Source of the DNA: an uncultured Emergencia sp.
GTDB lineage: Bacteria > Bacillota > Clostridia > Peptostreptococcales > Anaerovoracaceae
Length of the DNA stretch: 64,000 nt
NCBI GenBank assembly: GCA_937997955.1
Contig: CALLDR010000187.1
Span: 30,488 to 94,487 of the forward strand
Reading direction: 5' to 3'
The translations under genes were made by a program, and so were the position numbers. Position 1 is the first letter of the stretch. Every line of letters starts with the position of its first letter. The notes under the pieces were generated by a model. That model did not search any database. It was not told the DNA's origin and saw nothing but the letters and a program-made list of their open reading frames with translations. Of the stretch, positions 53,301 to 62,018 are shown piece by piece.

Positions 53301-54428
53301 ACGGCGCTTACCAATATACCATCACTGGAGCATGTGACGGCTTTAGGCGATGGAGCCTTCTCAGGCTGCCAGGAAATTTCTGAAGTGCGCCTGCCATCTT
53401 CCATTGCGGAGTTTGGCAGAGAGGTCTTCGCTGGGTGCACCAATCTGAACACGGTATTCGGCGCAGATCAGATTCTATGGCAGGGTAGAGGAAACTTCAC
53501 CGGAACGCCGTGGCTTGCTGGCCAGGCTGAAAACGGCTTTGTTGTAATTGACGGAACATTGGAAGCATATACGGGTTCTGAGCAAAAGATACAGCTTCCG
53601 AAGGTGGATTCGATCAGTATGGGTGCATTCTTTGGAAATGAATCTATTGAAGAAGTGATTATCGCGGAAGGAACTTTAACAATTGGTGAGAGCGCATTTG
53701 CAAATTGCAGAAAACTTCGTATGGTACAGATACCGGATTCAGTGCAAACTATTGCCCAGAATGCTTTCGATGGCGATGCGCGTCTGGTGATTCGCTGCTA
53801 CAGAGGAAGTGCGGCTTCAACATTCCGCATGCAGAATAAGATTCTGTGTGAATATATGCATAGGACAACCAAAGCGGCCGAAAGGAGACAGCCATCAGGG
53901 GCTGGCAGATCCAGACCGTCCGGTCGTGCCGGCGGCGATTCTCTTTCAGACCTTTCAAAAGAGGAATATGAGCTTATCATGAAACTGCGCCGTGAGAAGC
54001 TGGCAAGGAAGAAGGAAGAGGAAGCAAAACCAAAGGCTGTGGAGAAAATTCAGTATATCGCTGTGGATCAGCAAGCATCCAGCACTGGACTGGAACTGTG
54101 CGAGGACAACCGGCGGATTACCAATAACATTTTTACGCTGGTTTTCAGGCAGCTGGCAGCGGTGGATGCTGGTCATGAGGAGGAGTTTGAAACCTTTGTC
54201 GTTGATGAAAACGGACAGGCAATCAGTAATGTAAAGAACATTCTGGCCGATCGTACCGATGAAGCTGAACTGATGCATAAGGTTACCTTGACCCTTTCTG
54301 CTCAGGGGCAGTTTGACAAGACGAAGGATTACTTCGTGGTGCTAAGACGAAGAGGTGCAGGAACCAATGTGATTAGCAAGACCAAATACACGATTGATAT
54401 TGCTTTTGTCAGCGACTTTGACTTTTAG
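50313..54428 (+). CDS. Large leucine-rich-repeat (BspA/LRR_5 type) membrane protein
   Basis: This 1371-residue protein has two N-terminal membrane helices (residues ~3-43) and no cleavable signal peptide. A basic linker follows, then ~40 BspA-type leucine-rich repeats (~86-1150) of the form LPxGVTxIGxxAFxxCxxL. Sub-blocks restart at IRDNKLIKWDRW and RVKNGSITKWSG, so the LRR part looks duplicated. A charged helix follows (ELIMKLRREKLARKKEEE), then a ~125-residue C-terminal beta domain ending IDIAFVSDFDF. That domain resembles the end of the ParB-like protein at 60312. LRRs suggest protein binding. It heads a five-gene operon with brxL 23 bases downstream. Confidence 0.85.
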   Translation: MFWGILITVWIVFMLIGAIIAYPMQMLFIIIVIAVLIGVAVGLSRDNENTTNKKSRPKQSNSKTEKRQVTRKKEIKGYFLKAYPITEESVITVPKKIKYISEGAFMDCKMKEIALHENIVQIDKAAFKNCCKLEKITLPKGVTAIRAETFKNCVALKQVTLPEGVTVIEKGAFYRCLSLEEISIPDNVTTIGMNAFENCKNLKRVKLPRNLQKIDMQAFKSCTSLEDLLIPDNLIEIGYEAFYGCPLKKMVLPWGTVTLTKEIVSSYRQAAEITVPEGFKVIGMKTFADSQFKKIVLPESLTEIKDGAFENCGNLTQITLPSGITEIGTGAFQWCRNLEEIHVPDRVSIIKKESFSRCVNLRKVILPINIKEIKEEAFSYCGSLEKIEMAEGVTEIGSMAFRNCTSLKTITIPKSVTAIGKGAFQSCAAMTEIEIPDCIVMIESDTFCECTGLEKVKIPEGVTELGSDAFRKCESLKELSLPKSLKAIGYRTFCNCTALEELRIPEGVTTIKDIAFFGCTNLKKVILPETLESIGENAFQACEMLKEIKIPNHVKTIGEKAFFGCKNLADVSLPDHLKKYMTTAFGGTELLRKIEEEEKPFEIRDNKLIKWDRWGSDGSKVSVKIPEYIEEIGESAFLACLDLREVILPSNLHKIGKMAFQAVGIEEIKIPDNVEEIGERAFFACARLKTIDLPTADLQTSVIWIDKEAFSHCISLSSIELPRCYMEPQIFKDCVNLENVVLPQGQQRIEVGMFLNCKSLENIQIPDSVEIIAREAFKNCTSLKQITLPSSLKEIRRRAFSGCSNLERIQIPDSVQELGEDAFSGCDNLREVILPSHLERYRATAFRKCKILDAAELERKQEEEFRKRFRVKNGSITKWSGSETILEIPSDLAYEIGDYVFSNKKELEKIILPEGITSIGEYAFSNCIGLKEIVIPDSVLKLGKDAFLGCKNLEYVKLGAGITEIPAECFAGLKKLNTIEAEGKLLRIGTAAFMGCTALTNIPSLEHVTALGDGAFSGCQEISEVRLPSSIAEFGREVFAGCTNLNTVFGADQILWQGRGNFTGTPWLAGQAENGFVVIDGTLEAYTGSEQKIQLPKVDSISMGAFFGNESIEEVIIAEGTLTIGESAFANCRKLRMVQIPDSVQTIAQNAFDGDARLVIRCYRGSAASTFRMQNKILCEYMHRTTKAAERRQPSGAGRSRPSGRAGGDSLSDLSKEEYELIMKLRREKLARKKEEEAKPKAVEKIQYIAVDQQASSTGLELCEDNRRITNNIFTLVFRQLAAVDAGHEEEFETFVVDENGQAISNVKNILADRTDEAELMHKVTLTLSAQGQFDKTKDYFVVLRRRGAGTNVISKTKYTIDIAFVSDFDF

Positions 54429-54451
54429 ACGTGAGGAGGAAGAACGAAACC

Positions 54452-56527
54452 ATGGACGACTTGGATAAAAAAATTGTAGAAGCCTTTCCGGGCAGGATCG
54501 TGCGCAAGGATCTGACAGCACAGATGAAGCGGGGCGCCAACGTGCCTACGTTTGTATTAGAATATTTGCTGGGAATGTACTGCGCGACGGACGATGAGGA
54601 AGTAATCGAGGCAGGAATTTCTAAAATCAGGAGCATCCTGACGGAAAACTATGTGAGGCCGGATGAAAGTGAAAAGATCAAGTCCAAGATCAGAGAGAAC
54701 GGACAGTATACGGTCATCGACAAAGTTTCTGCCTACTTGGATGAATACAAGGATATCTATGTGGCCCGCTTTACCAATCTGGAGATTGAGCCTTTTGTGC
54801 TGCCTGCAGAATATGCCAGCGAGTATACGAAGATTCTGACCGGCGGTATCTGGTGCATTACAAGAATTGCCTATCAATATGAAAACGAGGACTATGATTT
54901 TGATGATAGGAAGCCGAAGCGCAAGAAACGCGGCCCGGAGGATTCTCCGTTTAAAATTCTCAGCCTGAAGCCGATTCAGATGCCGAATCTGGATTTGGAG
55001 GAGATGGTTTCCAGGAGAGAAGCTTTCTCCTATGAGGAGTGGCGTGATCTTTTGCTGCGGTCTGCCGGTTATGAGCCAGATGCTCTTTCAGACAAAGAAA
55101 AGATGCACTTCATTGAGAGAATGGTGCCGCTGGTGGAACGCAACTATAACTACTGCGAACTTGGGCCGAGGGGAACCGGCAAATCTCATATTTATAAGGA
55201 AATCTCACCTTATTCGATTTTGATGAGCGGCGGGCAGACTTCTACAGCCAACCTGTTCTACAACCTGCGAACACATCATGTGGGACTTGTCGGCCACTGG
55301 GACTGTGTTGCCTTTGATGAAGTGGCTGGTATGCATTTTCGGGATATGGATGCCATTCAGATTTTGAAGGATTATATGGCTTCTGGATCTTTTGCCCGCG
55401 GTAGAGACATGATTAATGCCGACGCGTCTATGGTCTATATCGGAAATATCAACGACAGCGTGGACAGCCTGCTCAAGGTGACGCACCTGTTCAATCCGTT
55501 CCCGCCGGAGTTCAATAACGACAGCGCTTTCTTTGACCGGATTCACTATTATTTGCCGGGCTGGGAGACGCCGAAGATGCGGTCGGAGCTTTTGACTGAA
55601 AAATACGGATTGATCACCGACTGTCTTTCTGAGTTTTGCAAAGAGATGCGAAAGTACGATTTTACCCATCAGTTTGACGAGTATTTTCGCCTGAACAAAG
55701 ATTTTAATAAGCGGGATGAAATAGCGGTCCGCAAGACCTATTCCGGGTTGTGCAAGCTGCTGTTCCCGGATGGCCAGATTACAAAAGAATATGCTTCTAT
55801 GATTTTGGATTACGCCATTGAAGGGCGCAGAAGGGTCAAGGAACAGCTGAAGATCATGGCTGGCGTGGAGTTCATCGACGTCAATCTGGGTTATATTGAT
55901 TTGGATGAGAACACGGAAATCGTTGTTTCAGTGCCGGAGCAGACATCTAACTCCCTGATTCCGGACGCCAAGCTGCCTTGCGGCCATGTCTTCGCAGTAG
56001 GCGCCAGTAAAACTACTGGGGAGATGTGTGTTTATCGGATGGAAAACAAGATGGTCAAAGGAAATGGCAGGATGGAAACTCAGGGGATTGGCAACAATCG
56101 TCCGGTAAAGGAATGTGTCGTTGCGGCATGGACCTATTTTGAGAACAACGCGAAGCATATCATTCCGGGAATTCGAATCGGAGACAAGGACTATTTACTT
56201 TACTATGCGGATACCCAAGGAAAAGGTTTGAGCGATGAAGTGTCTCTGGCGGAGTTTATCGGCCTGTGTTCCGCGCTGGCGGAACGTTCCGTTATCGATG
56301 CCCTGGCCATCGCAGGTGAGATCAAAATTTCAGGAACCCTGGAGGAACTGACCAATCTGGAGGACATTCTCAGAGTCTGCAAAAATGCCGGCGCGAAAAA
56401 GGTTCTGTTACCGATGGATTCAATCCGGGATTTACAAAGCGTTCCAAGGGAACTGCTCAACTATGTACAGCCGATATTTTACACGGATCCTGTTGACGCG
56501 GCGAAGAAGGCACTGGATATTTATTAA
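54452..56527 (+). CDS. brxL: BrxL-like AAA+ protein with Lon-type C-terminal domain
   Basis: This 691-residue protein matches BrxL/TIGR02688. N-terminal FPGRIVRKDLTAQMKRGANV and PTFVLEYLLGMYCAT are family marks. Walker A is ELGPRGTGKSH (~238-246), Walker B VAFDEVAGMHF. The Lon S16-like domain includes ALAIAGEIKISGTLEEL and NAGAKKVLLP; the Lon lysine position (GGLKEK) reads TNLEDI here, so protease activity is doubtful. In BREX phage-defence systems BrxL is a ring-forming DNA-binding motor. No brxC, pglX or pglZ is nearby. The start at 54452 follows GAGGAGG. Confidence 0.9.
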   Translation: MDDLDKKIVEAFPGRIVRKDLTAQMKRGANVPTFVLEYLLGMYCATDDEEVIEAGISKIRSILTENYVRPDESEKIKSKIRENGQYTVIDKVSAYLDEYKDIYVARFTNLEIEPFVLPAEYASEYTKILTGGIWCITRIAYQYENEDYDFDDRKPKRKKRGPEDSPFKILSLKPIQMPNLDLEEMVSRREAFSYEEWRDLLLRSAGYEPDALSDKEKMHFIERMVPLVERNYNYCELGPRGTGKSHIYKEISPYSILMSGGQTSTANLFYNLRTHHVGLVGHWDCVAFDEVAGMHFRDMDAIQILKDYMASGSFARGRDMINADASMVYIGNINDSVDSLLKVTHLFNPFPPEFNNDSAFFDRIHYYLPGWETPKMRSELLTEKYGLITDCLSEFCKEMRKYDFTHQFDEYFRLNKDFNKRDEIAVRKTYSGLCKLLFPDGQITKEYASMILDYAIEGRRRVKEQLKIMAGVEFIDVNLGYIDLDENTEIVVSVPEQTSNSLIPDAKLPCGHVFAVGASKTTGEMCVYRMENKMVKGNGRMETQGIGNNRPVKECVVAAWTYFENNAKHIIPGIRIGDKDYLLYYADTQGKGLSDEVSLAEFIGLCSALAERSVIDALAIAGEIKISGTLEELTNLEDILRVCKNAGAKKVLLPMDSIRDLQSVPRELLNYVQPIFYTDPVDAAKKALDIY

Positions 56528-56542
56528 ATATAGGAGATGGGT

Positions 56543-57568
56543 ATGCGATATACATGTATCAATTGCGGCAATGGTTTTGAACGGGAAGATGGTTTTCGAT
56601 TCTGCCCTTGCTGCGGGAGCTGGTTGGACGGCGAGAAGAACGCTGGCTCCGATAGTGCTTTGAGTGTAGCTGGCATGATTGATTTTGTCTGGGGAGAGAA
56701 GGCGGAACAGAGAAGCGAATTTGAAAGGGTGATCAGGGACTGTATTTCCAAGGTCAACTGGTATGGTGAGTTCGGCATCATTTGCGTTTTGCCAAGAAGA
56801 AGCATTACCAAATTCAAGGAAGCGTATGAACATATCAAACAGAGCAGCAATAGAAAGGTTTTGATTCACAGGATAGATGAATTTATAGCCTCTCTGGATC
56901 GGGTGCTGGATAGTCTGCAGGATGAGATATCGGATGATAAGGTGGACAAGCTGAAACAATCCGTTGATGCAACGAATGAAATGTGCAGGAAACTGTATGG
57001 TTTTGTGGGACTTGGCTATGCGCCGCCTGAGGAAGCCACGTTTGATGATCTTCAGAATTCAGTGCAGCTGATTTATTCAAAGAGACAGCTTCGCGCCTTG
57101 TATGCGCTGGTGCTTGCCGCCTATGAAAAGTACAAAAAGTGCGTGGAGGATAACAATATGTTCGCCGCCTTTGCTTCTGACTCCGATTATGGATCCCTCC
57201 GCTCTCTTGCGTTTTCACAGTACAGACGGCGTTTTGGCGAGGATGAAGAAGAGAGTTTGAACCCAAAGAACGCCGAGAGTGCGTATCAGGAGATTATGGA
57301 GTATATGGCCTCGCATAACGCAGAGAAATATATGGGACTACTGGACGAGGACTTTGTTCCCCATGTGGACGCATTCTGGCATGGCCTGGAGGCGTTGTGC
57401 GGCATGATCGATAACCATGTTTCAGTTGCATATGAGAAATTACAGATACGGATTGACGAAGAAGAAGAGAAACGAATTTTGCATCTGATTTCTGGCCAGG
57501 ACTTCGAAGTGAATGCCGAGAAGGTAGAGCAGGCTTATGCGCTGAAAAAGCAGTTTGAGGAGAGATAG
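56543..57568 (+). CDS. Zinc-ribbon helical protein of the BrxL operon
   Basis: This 341-residue protein starts with a zinc ribbon, CINC at 5-8 and CPCC at 22-25. The rest is charged and helical, without a catalytic motif I recognise; FIASLDRVLDSLQDEI and ALYALVLAAYEKYKKCVE are coiled-coil-like. I choose the second ATG (56543) because the GGAG box abuts the first. It is 15 bases after brxL and 2 bases before the next gene, so it is part of one transcript. It may be an adaptor binding nucleic acid or a partner protein. Confidence 0.75.
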   Translation: MRYTCINCGNGFEREDGFRFCPCCGSWLDGEKNAGSDSALSVAGMIDFVWGEKAEQRSEFERVIRDCISKVNWYGEFGIICVLPRRSITKFKEAYEHIKQSSNRKVLIHRIDEFIASLDRVLDSLQDEISDDKVDKLKQSVDATNEMCRKLYGFVGLGYAPPEEATFDDLQNSVQLIYSKRQLRALYALVLAAYEKYKKCVEDNNMFAAFASDSDYGSLRSLAFSQYRRRFGEDEEESLNPKNAESAYQEIMEYMASHNAEKYMGLLDEDFVPHVDAFWHGLEALCGMIDNHVSVAYEKLQIRIDEEEEKRILHLISGQDFEVNAEKVEQAYALKKQFEER

Positions 57569-57570
57569 AG

Positions 57571-60309
57571 ATGGAATGGAAATCGGACTTTGAATCACAA
57601 CTGGTTGCACCAGGATATCGGGTGGAAGAAGGCAATATCAAAAATCTTGGAAATGGGGAAAGAATTGAAGATATTGAAATTGAAAAGTTGAATCTAAGTG
57701 TTCGATCCTATAACGGGTTAAGGAAAAATGGAGTAAAATGCATTTCGGATTTAGTGGAACTATCAGCAATAGAACTATTTCAGTTCCGTAATTTGGGCCG
57801 AAAAAGCGTGGTTGAAATTGTGGAGAAGGTTCGAAGTTATCTGGAGTCGGGCGGTTTCCGAGAAATGGAAACAAAAGAAAAAATTATTCCCGAGTTTGTG
57901 GTAAAGACAGGGGTGATTTTAGATCAACCCTTATCCATAGGAGAGGATGTTTTGGGATACGGTTTTGTCGCGTATGATGGTGTGCTGATACATAGGGAAA
58001 GCCTGATGCAGATTCCAGATAAGCCAATTGAAGAACTGCTATTGAGTGTAAGAGCATTTAATTGCTTGCAAAGAGCGGGGTATACAAGTGTTGGATCTCT
58101 GATTGGAACCCCTTATTCTCAGATACGGGAAATTAGAAACATGGGTGCAAAATCAGCCTTTGAGATTCAGGAGAAATTGGAGAGCTATCTGGAGACAGAG
58201 AGACGAAATGCATTGAATTGCGTACAACATCCTGAAAGTGAAATCAGGTGGCAATGTACACCTGAGAAGATTTGTAATGCTTACCGGAAGAATGATCCCT
58301 TTACAGCCCTGACCCTGGAAGAACTCAATGGACAACTTGGTGAAAATATCGATGATGCCTCCATGATGTCTTCCATTGAAGAGTTGCTTGAGGATGGAAA
58401 ACTGAAGTGTATAGATGGGCGATATTGCATGGTATATCCCGGCGTTATGGAATATTTGGAAAACGGATTTGAAAGGGATCTCGAAAAACTAAGTCTTAGA
58501 TTTTCTGCGAACACAAAGGAAATACTGGCAGGCAGATTAAAAGGAAGTACCCTGGAAATGATTGGAGAGGGACTGGGAATAACACGTGAGCGTGTTCGAC
58601 AGCTTGAAAACAAAGGACTCCGGCTGTTGAATGGCACAAAGCAGATCTTTGAAGAGGATAGATATAAGTACCTATATGAAACCTATAATCTTGAAAGAGG
58701 GTTTTATTTAGATTTAAGCGAATCAAAAGTTTTGGGGCCATATCTTTCTTTGCGATATATACAAGGTCATAGATCGCCCCTGGAGGCCCTTGATGATGTG
58801 AAGCTTTCCGTCTCCTTAAGGAGACGGATCGAAAGCTGGATTTATCATGACAGTATAAAGATCAATGGACAATATATTCCAAAGCAGCGGGCAGCTATAG
58901 AGGATTATGTTCTGCGGCAGTATTGTAGAGAGGAAGTAAACCTGCAGCAGTTTTTCTCAATTTATGAAGATTTTTTGGAAGAGCATGGGATTGAGGATGA
59001 AAGCGTGCAGCTTACAGAGGAAGTGAAAAGAACGCGTTACAACCGTCTTTCAGAGTCGGCCTGTTTGTTATGGAAACAAAATCAAAGGCTGCGGTATTAC
59101 GATGTAGCTGGCGGGGATTATTCTGAACTGTTTGAGGAGCTGAATTTGGGTCAATATGCGAATACAGAAATCAGTACATTGAAGTTTATGCGGGATTATC
59201 CTGAATTAATGGAACGGTATGATATTCACGATGAATATGAGCTGCATAACCTACTCAAAAAAATCCATGCAGAGCACGAGAATCCGTTCTTAACCTTTGG
59301 GCGAATGCCGATGTTGAGGTTCGGTGAATTTAACAGGGATGCAGCGGTAAAGGAAATGCTGTTTGCACTGGCGCCGATCAATCAATATGATTTTGCAGAG
59401 CAGGTAGAGTCAGTTTATGGTGTGCGGAAAGAGACTGTGCTAGGAACGTGGCTTCCATGCATTGCGGAATATGCACATCAGGGAATATACTCTGTTGAAT
59501 GGGAAGAGATGCCAGAGAATGAAATGAACCTTCTAAAGACGCACCTGACAGAAGATTTCTACCTCTTATCAGAAGTGAAACAAATATACGCCAAACTGGT
59601 TGAAAGACCGAATATGGCTCTCATTTCTTCATTTAATCTTTGCAGAATGGGGTTTGTAGTAAAATCGTCCTATGTGATCCAAAATTATTCGAGCGCAGAA
59701 GCCTACTTCAATGCGTTGCTCTTGGAAAAAGATGTGGCTGATCTAATGGGAATTAGCAGAAGATTCACTGGTATACAGATGTACGCGCAGTGTTTGGCAA
59801 GGGCAAGACACGAAAGAAAAATCATCGAATTTGAACCATACCAGTATATCAATCTGAGACGCCTGGAGAGGATGGGAATCGGTTTGGAACAGCTCCAGAA
59901 CTATTGTGATCAGGTGTGGTGCTGCCTGGATGGGGATGGTGACTATTTCTCGATTCACTCGCTTAGGCAGGACGGATTTGCATCCGCGTTAGATGATCTG
60001 GGATTCGGTGAGCTGTTTTATGGGTCGCTTCTCAGGGAAGATGATAGATTCTCGTGGCAAAAGATCGGTAAAACTCTGATCTTTAGGATTGGGGAAACGC
60101 CGTTTCAAACTCGAGATTTTTTGGCTCATTTAGTCGAGGAGGCAGGAACTGTGGAGATTGACGAATTTGTGCAAATTTTGAAGGAGCGCTTTGGCGTGGA
60201 TACGGATAAGTATAATGTGTTGGAGAAGCTAAAGGACAGCGACATTTATTACGACCGGATTATGGAAAAGCTGTATGCTGATTACGAGATCTATTTTGAG
60301 GAGATATGA
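57571..60309 (+). CDS. Large protein with two alpha-CTD-like domains and a sigma-region-4-like HTH
   Basis: This protein has 912 residues. Residues ~35-92 and ~152-208 each read as an RNA polymerase alpha C-terminal domain: LNLSVRSYNGLRKNGVKCIS with FRNLGRKSVVEI, and LLLSVRAFNCLQRAGYTSVG with IRNMGAKSAFEI. Residues ~322-354 are a sigma-70 region 4-type helix-turn-helix (LEMIGEGLGITRERVRQLEN). The remaining ~550 residues are unrecognised and helical. There is no polymerase catalytic motif. It could bind promoter DNA or RNA polymerase. It is coupled to both neighbours. Confidence 0.85.
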   Translation: MEWKSDFESQLVAPGYRVEEGNIKNLGNGERIEDIEIEKLNLSVRSYNGLRKNGVKCISDLVELSAIELFQFRNLGRKSVVEIVEKVRSYLESGGFREMETKEKIIPEFVVKTGVILDQPLSIGEDVLGYGFVAYDGVLIHRESLMQIPDKPIEELLLSVRAFNCLQRAGYTSVGSLIGTPYSQIREIRNMGAKSAFEIQEKLESYLETERRNALNCVQHPESEIRWQCTPEKICNAYRKNDPFTALTLEELNGQLGENIDDASMMSSIEELLEDGKLKCIDGRYCMVYPGVMEYLENGFERDLEKLSLRFSANTKEILAGRLKGSTLEMIGEGLGITRERVRQLENKGLRLLNGTKQIFEEDRYKYLYETYNLERGFYLDLSESKVLGPYLSLRYIQGHRSPLEALDDVKLSVSLRRRIESWIYHDSIKINGQYIPKQRAAIEDYVLRQYCREEVNLQQFFSIYEDFLEEHGIEDESVQLTEEVKRTRYNRLSESACLLWKQNQRLRYYDVAGGDYSELFEELNLGQYANTEISTLKFMRDYPELMERYDIHDEYELHNLLKKIHAEHENPFLTFGRMPMLRFGEFNRDAAVKEMLFALAPINQYDFAEQVESVYGVRKETVLGTWLPCIAEYAHQGIYSVEWEEMPENEMNLLKTHLTEDFYLLSEVKQIYAKLVERPNMALISSFNLCRMGFVVKSSYVIQNYSSAEAYFNALLLEKDVADLMGISRRFTGIQMYAQCLARARHERKIIEFEPYQYINLRRLERMGIGLEQLQNYCDQVWCCLDGDGDYFSIHSLRQDGFASALDDLGFGELFYGSLLREDDRFSWQKIGKTLIFRIGETPFQTRDFLAHLVEEAGTVEIDEFVQILKERFGVDTDKYNVLEKLKDSDIYYDRIMEKLYADYEIYFEEI

Positions 60310-60311
60310 CG

Positions 60312-61994
60312 ATGAGCAATTTACTGAATCAAGTTATGGGAGATACCGTTCAACCTGCCAATTTGACAAAAAAACTGACCATTAACGGTGCCACGAACGC
60401 CTATCCGGTTTACAAGGTGCGCCTGGACCGGCTGTTTTATAACGATCAGAACGATCGTATAGCCACCTGGATTAGTCAATACAAAAATGAAAATCCTGGA
60501 ACGGATTTATCTGGAATGAACAGGGAAATGTACAATAAAGTGATAGAAAGCTTTATTGTGCAGAGTAACCCGATGGCAATCGAAAAGACCCAGATGAATA
60601 TCGCGTTGGTAGGGCAGAGAGAGCCAGGGGTGACGTTGTCGGATGGCAGGATCATTGATGGAAATCGTAGGTTCACCTGTCTCAGAAGGCTGGCCGAGAA
60701 CGAGAAAGAGTATAATTGGTTTGAAACCGTGATTTTAGATACCAGCATTGAAACCAGCAAAAAGCAGATTAAAATGTTAGAACTTGCAATCCAGCACGGA
60801 GAAGAAAAGAAGGTGGACTACAACCCGATAGACCGGCTCGTGGGCGTCTATCAAGATATCGTTGAGACACAGTTGCTTACCATCGATGAATATGCTGAAA
60901 GTACCAACGAATCCGTATTTGAAGTGAAGAAGAGAATTGAATCTGCACTCCTTCTGGTGGAATTTTTGGAGTACATTCATTTACCTAAGCAGTATCACGT
61001 GGCAAGGGATTACCAGGTGATTTCTGTAATCTCAGATCTGCAGGGTTTGCTTAGAAAGTGCTCTACACAAGAGCTGAAAGAAAGAGTAAAGCGGGCGGTT
61101 TTTGCAAATATCATGATGCATACAGTGGGTGACAGCAGAAAATTTACAAGAAATATCAGCTCTATGATGGATGCAGGCTTCTTCGGAGTCTATATGAAGG
61201 AGCAAGATCGCATTGGAGATATGTTGCAATCAGAGTTAGATGGGATTGCGCCCAAGAGTAAGCCGGAGTTAGATACGTTTGTAGCGATGCATGAGGAGGC
61301 TGCAGAAGAATTGCAGCTGTCACTGGATAAATCACTGTTAAAGGCAAAAAAGAATGAGACAAGAAGCAAACCTTCAAGAATTGTTTCCAAGAGTATTACT
61401 CTGCTTAAGGATGTGGATACGAGGATCTTTGAAAAATTGACCGATTTGGAAAAGGAAAATTTGAAGAGCCAGGTGGATAAGCTGGCTACAGTTGTAGAGC
61501 GTTTTGATACAATGCTTGAACCTGATGGATCAGATGAGGCCAACGATAAACCAAAGGACTCCGTAGAACGGCCGGCAAGCGTTACCTCTACAATTGTAAA
61601 GAATATAAAATCCGAAGAGACGAAACAGAGATACTATATTGCGAAAAAAAGGCTTGAGGAGCCAGAAATCTATTGTTTGAACTGCGGCAGGACGTTAACC
61701 AGCCTTAGTGTAAAAATGGAGTTTAGGGCAGCGCAGGCAGAGGAAGGACAGAAGAGCACAACTACATATAGAGGATTTTTTATTGACAACAAAAATGAAA
61801 TCATCAGCGATATCCAAGAGCTTAAGGTTGCGGCAGGTGAGCGTATCGATGCTGTGTTTACCTTGTCGTCAAAAAGCTCATCAGCGAAGCAATGCTATTT
61901 GGCGTTACAGGCGGATGGCGACTTGCCGGATGAATTACAGCAGTTAATTCCATTCAAGATTGCCATCGCATTTACTTCTGATATGGACTTTTAA
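60312..61994 (+). CDS. ParB-like protein with AFxSDxDF C-terminal domain
   Basis: This 560-residue protein has a ParB/sulfiredoxin-type core in its N-terminal quarter: DGRIIDGNRRFTCLRRL holds the D-G-N-R-R motif (~116-120). Helical segments follow (IESALLLVEFLEYIHLPKQY) and an acidic linker. The C-terminal ~130 residues begin with a CLNC half-zinc motif and end IAIAFTSDMDF, like the LRR protein of this operon. ParB-like domains bind or hydrolyse CTP and many relatives act as nucleases. I choose ATG 60312, spaced 8 bases from GAGGAG; ATG 60306 overlaps the upstream stop. Confidence 0.82.
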   Translation: MSNLLNQVMGDTVQPANLTKKLTINGATNAYPVYKVRLDRLFYNDQNDRIATWISQYKNENPGTDLSGMNREMYNKVIESFIVQSNPMAIEKTQMNIALVGQREPGVTLSDGRIIDGNRRFTCLRRLAENEKEYNWFETVILDTSIETSKKQIKMLELAIQHGEEKKVDYNPIDRLVGVYQDIVETQLLTIDEYAESTNESVFEVKKRIESALLLVEFLEYIHLPKQYHVARDYQVISVISDLQGLLRKCSTQELKERVKRAVFANIMMHTVGDSRKFTRNISSMMDAGFFGVYMKEQDRIGDMLQSELDGIAPKSKPELDTFVAMHEEAAEELQLSLDKSLLKAKKNETRSKPSRIVSKSITLLKDVDTRIFEKLTDLEKENLKSQVDKLATVVERFDTMLEPDGSDEANDKPKDSVERPASVTSTIVKNIKSEETKQRYYIAKKRLEEPEIYCLNCGRTLTSLSVKMEFRAAQAEEGQKSTTTYRGFFIDNKNEIISDIQELKVAAGERIDAVFTLSSKSSSAKQCYLALQADGDLPDELQQLIPFKIAIAFTSDMDF

Positions 61995-62018
61995 TCCGTT
62001 TCTTTTAGCCCCTCTTAT

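Noticed and set aside
50313..61994. A complete BREX or Pgl system
   Set aside because: Only brxL is present; brxA, brxB, brxC, pglX and pglZ are absent from the window.
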